A DNA stretch of 59,002 nt from JBBDSU01 sp040904825 (GTDB lineage: Bacteria; Actinomycetota; Nitriliruptoria; Nitriliruptorales; Nitriliruptoraceae), in assembly GCA_040904825.1 (NCBI GenBank), contig JBBDSU010000009.1:1-59002 (forward strand). The letters are read 5' to 3'. The notes under the pieces are model-generated. The model did no database searches, was not told the origin of the DNA, and was given only the letters and a program-made list of their open reading frames with translations. Shown here piece after piece: positions 53,634 through 59,002 of the stretch. The position numbers were made by a program, and so were the translations under genes. Numbering within the stretch: the stretch's first letter is position 1; each line of letters begins with the position of its first letter.

Positions 53634-54048
53634 CACCTTCGACGGCAAGAAGCCCTTTCCTGCCGCTGCCCAGCAGCGTGTACATATCTCCAGCGCGATG
53701 AGCAGACCTGTTCAGACGCCTTGTGTCGTCACATCGCCACCGCTATCAATCGCCTACATCGGCCGTACCTGCATTGACTGCATCGAATTGCAGGCCCATT
53801 GCAGTTGCTGCATAATCTTGCGATGCCTACCGTGATCGTTCGCGCAGTGCATTGACGAAGACGCTCCAGCGACCTATCGTCACGGGCGAAGTTTCACGCG
53901 TGTATCTTGGCAGAGGCGCGAGCACTGTGGAGGGCGCTAAGCCCGATCCCTCCACTTTGCGGTTGCCAACCCAGGGGGAGCGGTGGAGCACGATTCCCCC
54001 CACCGAGACCGCGATCTGATGCACCAAGGGCTCAAGGAGCGGACGACG
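53634..54048 (+). other. 415-bp non-coding stretch before the second MerR gene
   Basis: No convincing ORF lies here. The left half holds clustered TGCA-rich repeats (53770-53815, several ATTGCAG and CTGCAT words). The right half holds a good promoter and a structured leader. In the leader, GTGGAGGG (53927-53934) pairs with CCCTCCAC (53948-53955) across a 13-base loop. CGGTGG near 53983 can pair with CCACCG near 54000. AAGGAG at 54034-54039 serves the downstream start. The length is notable in a window where most genes overlap. Confidence 0.6.
53852..53880 (+). promoter_or_regulatory. Candidate promoter of the second MerR gene
   Basis: TTGACG (53852-53857, five of six to consensus) and TATCGT (53875-53880, four of six) are spaced by exactly 17 bp. 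This is the best consensus promoter seen in the window. Initiation near 53887 would give a leader of about 160 nt containing an eight-base-pair hairpin before the gene at 54049. Confidence 0.6.
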
Positions 54049-54594
54049 ATGGATGCAACGGCTGCGACGGCTCGACCCAACCCGGGCCAGTTGGCCTTCG
54101 ACGTCGGGGATGCAGCGACGGTCAGCGAGGGTTACAGAGGTCCGACGGTGTGCAAGATCGTCGGCATCACATACCGCCAGTTGGACTACTGGGCTCGGAC
54201 AGGCTTGGTCGAACCCACCGTCAGACGCGCAGAAGGTTCCGGTTCGCAGCGCCTGTATGCATTTGAGGATGTGCTGCAGATCAAGATCGTCAAGCGCCTC
54301 CTTGACACTGGCGTGTCACTGCAGAAGGTGCGCATGGCCATCGAAGAGTTGCGTGCGCGCGGCAAGTCGGTGGTTGAGGCGACGCTGATTTCCGATGGGA
54401 CCAGCGTGTACACCGTCGACAGCGACCAGCAGGTTCTTGACCTGCTGCGCAGGGGCCAGGGAGTGTTTGCCTTGTCGCTGGAACCGGTCATCGACGAGTT
54501 GCGGGGAGAAGTCAGCGCATTCCCTGCTGAGCGCATTGCCGACCGACCTTCAGCAATGCCTGTCGACACGGAATTTGCCCGCTTCGCCCAATAG
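54049..54594 (+). CDS. MerR-family regulator, Rv1830-like
   Basis: A 181-residue regulator. The MerR helix-turn-helix is at about 35-100, with VCKIVGITYRQLDYWARTGLVEP, SQRLYAFEDVLQIKIVKRLLDTG and SLQKVRMAIEELRARG (landmarks). A C-terminal domain with TLISDGTSVYTVDS and LDLLRRGQGVFALSL follows. The family includes Rv1830 (McdR/ResR), linked to control of growth and division in mycobacteria. The ATG at 54049 was chosen for AAGGAG nine bases upstream; a GTG at 53983 has no such site. It has its own promoter and long leader. Confidence 0.88.
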   Translation: MDATAATARPNPGQLAFDVGDAATVSEGYRGPTVCKIVGITYRQLDYWARTGLVEPTVRRAEGSGSQRLYAFEDVLQIKIVKRLLDTGVSLQKVRMAIEELRARGKSVVEATLISDGTSVYTVDSDQQVLDLLRRGQGVFALSLEPVIDELRGEVSAFPAERIADRPSAMPVDTEFARFAQ

Positions 54595-54724
54595 GCAAAC
54601 ACGTTCCTCGGGCTCTCTCACGGCGATGAGCAACGGCACGTGAGCCTCCTCACCTGAGGCTGCACGCGTGCCGTTTATCGACGGGCACCCACAGGCGGTC
54701 GCCATCGTCACCCGTTGATGCTGA

Positions 54725-55600
54725 TCAGTTGGCGGCGAGGAAGTCCCGCGCGATCTGCGCTGCTGACCTGCCTTCAGCAACTGCAACATTCATCTGCTGT
54801 AGCGCCTCGGTCGTGAACTGCGCAGTGATGCGCGCGATCACATCAGCCATCTCGGGATGATCATCCAGTGCAGATTGACTCACAATCGGCACAAGATTTT
54901 CTGGCGGCAACATCCCCGCATCATCGGCGAGGATCCTGTAGCCACCTTGAGCCAACGGCGCGTCAGTCGAGAACAACAGAATCATGTCCACGTCGCCGGC
55001 GTCGAGGGCCGCGAGGCGGGGAGCGGGCTCCTGTATTGAGGTGAACGTCACGTTGTCCAATCCGTAGATCTCGACAAGTCCCCTGAAACAAGCTAGGCGC
55101 TCTTCACACTCGGGTGGGCCTGCAAAGACGATGGGCCCTGCTACTGCAAGGTCGGAGAGACTGCTCCAGCCTTGCTGGTCAGCAACCGAAGTTGCGACCA
55201 CAAAAGCTTGATTGTTTTCGCCAGGTGCAGCGTCGAGGACCGCCAGTCCGTCCTCGGCCAGCAGGGATCTCAACAACGCAACGGCGTCATCGACCCCTGT
55301 CGGCGCTTCAACATCAAAGGCTCCGAGGAGACCCGATCCGACGTACTCCGCCACGACATCGACACGTCCTGCTCGCAGTTCTGGGTAGAGCAATTCACGG
55401 GTGCCAAGGTTCAATGACCGGTCCACTGAAATGCCCGCATCCTCGAGCGCCTGCGCATAGATCTCACCGAGAATCTCCGATTCGGGGAAGTTGTACGAGG
55501 TGACGACGACATCGGAGGAACAGGCCGCCAGGAGCATGGCACCTGCGACAGCCATTGCGGATCTACGGATGAGCCTTTGTGGTCCTACTCGGCGTGACAT
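54725..55600 (-). CDS. opuCC: Osmoprotectant ABC transporter substrate-binding lipoprotein
   Basis: A 291-residue glycine-betaine/choline-type binding protein (OpuAC family). The N-terminus is a lipoprotein signal with a hydrophobic stretch and lipobox LLAAC (about residue 26-27), so it is anchored outside the membrane. The mature part opens VVTSYNFPESEILGEIYAQALE, followed by GTRELLYPELRAGRVDVVAEYVGSGL and the late ALDAGDVDMILLFSTD, which are typical landmarks. The ATG at 55600 has CAGGAG upstream. It is the last gene of the cluster, 185 bp after the nearest permease. The ligand (betaine, choline, carnitine or other) cannot be read from sequence. Confidence 0.92.
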   Translation of the reverse strand: MSRRVGPQRLIRRSAMAVAGAMLLAACSSDVVVTSYNFPESEILGEIYAQALEDAGISVDRSLNLGTRELLYPELRAGRVDVVAEYVGSGLLGAFDVEAPTGVDDAVALLRSLLAEDGLAVLDAAPGENNQAFVVATSVADQQGWSSLSDLAVAGPIVFAGPPECEERLACFRGLVEIYGLDNVTFTSIQEPAPRLAALDAGDVDMILLFSTDAPLAQGGYRILADDAGMLPPENLVPIVSQSALDDHPEMADVIARITAQFTTEALQQMNVAVAEGRSAAQIARDFLAAN

Positions 55601-55785
55601 CGGTGCTCCTGTGGTGGTGCCGGCATCTATGCGGCGACGACGACAGCGCGACGAACGCGCCCTCATTGGTGGTCTGCGAACATACTTCGACGACTAGTTC
55701 GTTGCGCACGATGATCCGGTTGGGTCTCGCGCTCAGGCAGTCACGATAGGTAGTAGTGCGGCTTATGGCCACTGGGAAGGATCGT

Positions 55786-56520
55786 TCATCCCGCTGCACC
55801 GGTAGCAACCTCGGTGGCTGCCAGCGTATTCCCGACACCGGCTGCAGAAACCAATCGGCCTTCCAGGAAGTGCAGCGTGCGATCGACGAGCAAGGTGACG
55901 AGTGCCAACAAGATGGCGCCTGCCACCACCATTGGCCATCCGCCTCGACCTTGAGCAAAGCCTCCAACGATGAATCTGCCAAGGCCGCCCCCGTCAGTGA
56001 CGATGGCACCGATCGCAGTCGTGGCGATGACTTGGACGTACGCCAACCGGATACCCACAGCGATGATGGGTGCGGCCAACGGAAGTTCGATGTGTCGGAC
56101 GATGCCTGCATCCGTCATGCCCATGCCACGGGCAGCATCAAGCACTTCAGGATCCACGGATCGAATAGCTGTATAGCTATTGGTGAACATCGGCGGCATG
56201 GCCAGGGCAATGAGTGCGGCAACCAGCGGCCAGAACTGCGTGCTGATCTCTGATCTTGAGGCAAGCAACCAAAACATGACGATCAACCCAAACGATGGGA
56301 TGGCACGTCCCAGGTTGACCACACTCGATGACCATGCTTCGGCGCGCCGGTAATGCGCCAGCATGACCGCTGCAGGAATACTTGCCATTGCGGCGATCAA
56401 CATCGCGACCGTCGACACCCATAGGTGTTCGCCGATGCGGTACGGGATGCCATTGCGGACAGTCGGCTGCCATCTCGCCGGTTCTGCCAGCCACTGCCAC
56501 GTGTCGACCAGGAGCTCCAT
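55786..56520 (-). CDS. Osmoprotectant ABC transporter permease
   Basis: A 244-residue inner-membrane permease of the OpuC/ProW family with about six hydrophobic segments. The cytoplasmic coupling loop that docks on the ATPase is visible as EVLDAARGMGMTDAGIVRHIELPLAAP near residues 135-160 (landmark, with the EAA-type GMGMT core). The N-terminal RIGEHLWVSTVAML and the C-terminal GGGLGRFIVGGFAQGRGG are family features. The ATG at 56520 sits just after the stop of the other permease. The two permeases probably form a heterodimeric channel. Confidence 0.92.
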   Translation of the reverse strand: MELLVDTWQWLAEPARWQPTVRNGIPYRIGEHLWVSTVAMLIAAMASIPAAVMLAHYRRAEAWSSSVVNLGRAIPSFGLIVMFWLLASRSEISTQFWPLVAALIALAMPPMFTNSYTAIRSVDPEVLDAARGMGMTDAGIVRHIELPLAAPIIAVGIRLAYVQVIATTAIGAIVTDGGGLGRFIVGGFAQGRGGWPMVVAGAILLALVTLLVDRTLHFLEGRLVSAAGVGNTLAATEVATGAAG

Positions 56521-56521
56521 G

Positions 56522-57184
56522 TCAGGCCTGCTGCCACGGAGTTGCCAGCCGTTGCACCCCGAGCAGGACCAGATCAAAAGCGATGGCGAGGACGACCGAC
56601 AGTCCGGTGCCGACGACGATCAGCGTGGGGAATGGGGGAAGCACCCGGAATCCAGACAGGATCAACTGACCGAGACCACCGAGGCCAAGCAGTGCGGTGA
56701 CCGTGACAAGCCCAATGACGGTTACCGTTGCGATCCTGACGCCAGCGACGATCACCGGCAGTGCCAGCGGTACTTCAACCGTCCACAGGATGCGTCGGCG
56801 GGTCATTCCCATGCCGATCGCTGCCTCAACGACGTCGCCCGGCACCTGCAAAATTCCGGTCACGATGTTGCGGACCAGGATCAACACGGTGTAGCTGACA
56901 AGCGCGATCGTCGCGTTGATGTAGCCCAATCCCACGATGGGAGCCAGCAACGCAAAAAGAGCCAACGACGGCACCGTATAGAGCAGACTGCTGGCTTCTA
57001 TGACACGGCGATAACGCGACGGATGGCGCAAGCACCATGCAGCCAGGGCGGACGACAGGCACAAGCCGATGATCACGGCGGTGACGGTCAGGACCAGGTG
57101 CTGCACTACCGCAGCCCCAACCCGATCGAGGTTGGAAACAAGCCAACTCCACTCGAAGAGCGGACGCGTCGAAGCCGCCATCAT
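56522..57184 (-). CDS. Osmoprotectant ABC transporter permease
   Basis: A 220-residue permease similar in layout to its neighbour: VVQHLVLTVTAVIIGL opens the membrane domain. About six hydrophobic segments follow, with the coupling loop VVEAAIGMGMTRRRILWTVEVPLALP near residues 118-143 (landmark). GLGGLGQLILSGF near residue 170 matches the position of GGGLGRFIVGGF in the other subunit. The ATG overlaps the stop of the ATPase gene by four bases, so ATPase and permease are translated together. Confidence 0.92.
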   Translation of the reverse strand: MMAASTRPLFEWSWLVSNLDRVGAAVVQHLVLTVTAVIIGLCLSSALAAWCLRHPSRYRRVIEASSLLYTVPSLALFALLAPIVGLGYINATIALVSYTVLILVRNIVTGILQVPGDVVEAAIGMGMTRRRILWTVEVPLALPVIVAGVRIATVTVIGLVTVTALLGLGGLGQLILSGFRVLPPFPTLIVVGTGLSVVLAIAFDLVLLGVQRLATPWQQA

Positions 57185-58143
57185 TCCAACGCCGCACGAA
57201 GGTCGTCGAACGCAACGTGCACCGTCACGTCTCCGGAGGTGACGATGACCGCCTGGTGCTTGCCCGCGAGCAATACGTCGAGAGCGTCCCTGACCGTTGC
57301 CGACGAGGCGAGGCGGGGGAGGCCTGCGTCATCTTGGTAGGGCTGGACGGCGTCTGCCGGCATCGCCTTGCGACAGAGGATGGCATCCAGTCGCAGCAAT
57401 CCAGCTCGTCTGAGCGTTCGGTGTGCACCGAGGAACTCATCGACGTAGGGACTGGCAGGGCGTGCGAGGAGTTCTTCTGGTGATGCGAACTGTTCGATCC
57501 GGCCGACCTCACTGAATACTGCGATCCGGTCACCGAGCCGGAGCGCCTCGTCGATGTCATGGGTGACCAACACGATCGTCTTGTGCAGCCGTTGCTGAAG
57601 GTCAAGCAATTCGCCTTGCAAGCGTGTCCGCACAACAGGATCGACTGCCCCGAACGGTTCGTCCATCAACAGCACCGGGGGGTCTGCAGCCAGCGCCCTT
57701 GCTACACCGGCACGTTGTTGCTGACCACCGGATAACGCCTGCGGATAACGGTCGAGTAGTTCACTGTCGAGGCCCATGAGCGCGACCAACTCTTCCACGC
57801 GGCGACGGATGCGATCATCATCCCATCCCAGCAAGGTCGGCACCGTGCCGATGTTGTCGGCGATAGTGCGATGAGGAAACAGGCCAACACGCTGAATCAC
57901 ATAACCGATGGAGCGCCGAAGCACGTGGGGGGCAAACGTGGAGGTCTCTGCACCGTCGAGATAGATCGTGCCTGACGACGGCTCGATCACGCGGTTGATC
58001 ATCTTCAGTATTGTCGTCTTGCCGCAACCGGATGGGCCGACGAGCACTACCAGCTCGCCGCGCGGGATGACCATGGACAGATCTTCAACTGCAGGAGCCT
58101 GACCACCTTCATAACGCTTGGTCACATGCTCAAGCCGGATCAT
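57181..58143 (-). CDS. opuCA: Osmoprotectant ABC transporter ATP-binding protein with CBS-like tail
   Basis: A 320-residue ATPase of the ProV/OpuCA type. Walker A is GPSGCGKTT (residues 37-45), the Q-loop is in GYVIQRVGLFPHRT, the signature is LSGGQQQR, Walker B is LLMDEPFGAVDP, and the switch His is in VTHDIDEAL. After about residue 240 the tail contains SSATVRDALDVLLAGKHQAVIV followed by VTVHVAFDDLRAAL (landmarks). This resembles a single CBS unit, the region that senses ionic strength or c-di-AMP in relatives. It is the first gene of the four-gene unit. Confidence 0.93.
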   Translation of the reverse strand: MIRLEHVTKRYEGGQAPAVEDLSMVIPRGELVVLVGPSGCGKTTILKMINRVIEPSSGTIYLDGAETSTFAPHVLRRSIGYVIQRVGLFPHRTIADNIGTVPTLLGWDDDRIRRRVEELVALMGLDSELLDRYPQALSGGQQQRAGVARALAADPPVLLMDEPFGAVDPVVRTRLQGELLDLQQRLHKTIVLVTHDIDEALRLGDRIAVFSEVGRIEQFASPEELLARPASPYVDEFLGAHRTLRRAGLLRLDAILCRKAMPADAVQPYQDDAGLPRLASSATVRDALDVLLAGKHQAVIVTSGDVTVHVAFDDLRAALE

Positions 58144-58319
58144 TTCGTCAAGTGCGGCGATGACATCAACTCCGACGCAATCAAATAGGTCATCGCGGCA
58201 GGGTAGTGCTGGCGCGATACGGTGGCCTCCAGGTCACCTTCCCTTGGACGGATCAGGGACATTGCTGCTCATTCCACTGCGTCAGTGCCGAGTGGGCCAA
58301 CAATGAGGATCGCAAGACC

Positions 58320-58826
58320 GTGAGGGATCTATCACAACTCGAACGCGCGTTCGATACCGCGGCGGTGTGGGGCTTGGAAATTGATACTCGCTACCGAGTA
58401 TTCGCAGCAACCCTCGTGGTCAGCGCCGACTTCGCCGCAGCATTGCCTGCGCCGCCTCAATCTGACGATGACCGGATACAAGTCTTGCTGTATCCCGTAT
58501 CGACGATCCTCGCGTCCTTGCGTGAGGGTGACACCGTTCTCACCTTCGCCCAGGAACAACTCGTCGATGTCGCGAGTGCATTCGGCGGTGCGCGTCTCAC
58601 GTCGCCTATCTTCGGCAGGCTCGAACCGCAGCTTGGAGCGTGGGCTCCAACATGGAGCCTCGAGGGCCGTTCAAACGCTCCCGACGGACGAGCGACCACA
58701 GCGACTTTCAGTGTGACGCAAGACGATCAGGCACTCGATGTGTTTGTGCGGTGCGATGATGTGCAATTGCGTGACACAGACGGCAACGTCCTGTATTCGA
58801 CAAATCCCGTTGAACAACCTTGGTGA
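58320..58826 (+). CDS. Protein of unknown function
   Basis: A 168-residue protein I do not recognise. The GTG at 58320 follows TGAGGA by about ten bases; the frame stays open upstream to 58206 but that part is Cys/Trp-rich and looks non-coding. The N-terminal third reads LSQLERAFDTAAVWGLEID and RYRVFAATLVV, alternating strand and helix. The middle has IQVLLYPVSTILASLREGD, and the end is polar and beta-rich (FVRCDDVQLRDTDGNVLYS). There is no signal peptide, membrane segment or metal-ligand cluster. It is divergent from the ABC transporter operon. Confidence 0.6.
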   Translation: MRDLSQLERAFDTAAVWGLEIDTRYRVFAATLVVSADFAAALPAPPQSDDDRIQVLLYPVSTILASLREGDTVLTFAQEQLVDVASAFGGARLTSPIFGRLEPQLGAWAPTWSLEGRSNAPDGRATTATFSVTQDDQALDVFVRCDDVQLRDTDGNVLYSTNPVEQPW

Positions 58827-58982
58827 CAGTTCCGCAAAAGGATCTTCAGCGACCGTGAACCAAGCGCCAGCCGACACGTCGAGATACTCGCAGTCGCGGA
58901 ATGCCACCTGCCTTCGCTCGGGGTAGGGGCAACAAGCTGAGCCTTCATGCGCCCCTTCTCCCTCGCCCCAGTGTTAGTTTAC

Positions 58983-58996
58983 ATAATGTACATTAT
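58983..58996. promoter_or_regulatory. Perfect 14-bp palindrome, candidate operator
   Basis: ATAATGTACATTAT is a perfect inverted repeat of seven plus seven bases in a strongly GC-rich region, six bases from the window end. It sits inside the locally AT-rich TTTACATAATGTACATTATC. Such sites commonly bind dimeric regulators over a promoter. The regulated gene would lie beyond the right edge, or on the minus strand to the left. Confidence 0.4.
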
Positions 58997-59002
58997 CGGG
59001 GT

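Noticed and set aside
58727..58948. Minus-strand ORF starting at 58948 after AGAAGGGG, and an overlapping frame from GTG 58907 with the protein-like string VAFRDCEYLDVSAGAWF.
   Set aside because: Both frames run antisense through the end of the better supported plus-strand gene; the protein-like part is under 30 residues, so at most a remnant.

Overview
The window is bacterial chromosome with high GC content, very high coding density and mostly 1-4 bp overlaps between neighbouring genes. It looks like an Actinomycetota genome. The main evidence is an actinobacterial integration host factor (mIHF) gene directly before gmk, the gcvH / FHA protein / MerR / bifunctional nuclease / MerR block known from Mycobacterium and Corynebacterium, a helicase-dead PriA, and a HelD-type RNA polymerase recycling factor. 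A class 1B dihydroorotate dehydrogenase with PyrK inside the pyr operon, and a fused cmk-der gene, argue against Mycobacteriales. A deep-branching lineage of the Acidimicrobiia type is my inference, not something the sequence proves. I see no mobile element, CRISPR array or rRNA; almost everything is housekeeping.

Layout. 1-5.4 kb (minus strand): purK-purE-threonine synthase-small lipoprotein, and an M81 peptidase. 5.6-8.4 kb (plus): aroQ-pepP-efp-nusB. 8.5-18.9 kb (plus): a pyrimidine operon pyrR-pyrB-pyrC-carA-carB-pyrK-pyrD-pyrF with a PyrR-binding RNA element at its 5' end. The missing step, pyrE, lies just beyond it on the opposite strand, coupled to a pyrimidine 5'-nucleotidase. 20.3-28.6 kb (plus): mihF-gmk-rpoZ-coaBC-metK-priA-def-fmt-rpe. 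28.6-32.0 kb: a response regulator with a GGDEF-like domain, then metA and metY. 32.1-38.0 kb: ribD-ribE-ribBA-ribH ending in a HelD gene. A cysteine-rich protein faces it, then xerD, deoA and a membrane protein. 42.3-48.9 kb: scpA-scpB-rluB-aroH-aroA-cmk/der, then tRNA-Pro(GGG). 49.0-54.6 kb: pgsA-like, gcvH, FHA protein, FtsR-like MerR, D,D-carboxypeptidase, bifunctional nuclease, second MerR. 54.7-58.1 kb (minus): a complete osmoprotectant ABC transporter. The right end holds an unrecognised 168-residue protein and a perfect 14-bp palindrome.

How the genes work together. The window covers all of de novo UMP synthesis plus early purine carboxylation (purK/purE), GMP phosphorylation and CMP phosphorylation. 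Methionine is made by acylated homoserine plus direct sulfhydrylation and is converted to SAM by MetK. Riboflavin synthesis is complete except for a phosphatase. AroQ, AroA and AroH are shikimate-pathway steps. ScpA/ScpB/XerD/mIHF/FtsR serve chromosome segregation and division.

The most interesting signals are regulatory. A PyrR RNA element overlaps the Shine-Dalgarno of a 51-codon leader ORF whose stop codon overlaps the pyrR start. A structured metA-metY spacer has mutually exclusive helices. A stem masks the metK Shine-Dalgarno. Others are a HelD gene wired into the riboflavin operon, and a GarA/OdhI-like FHA protein that carries a zinc ribbon at its N-terminus.
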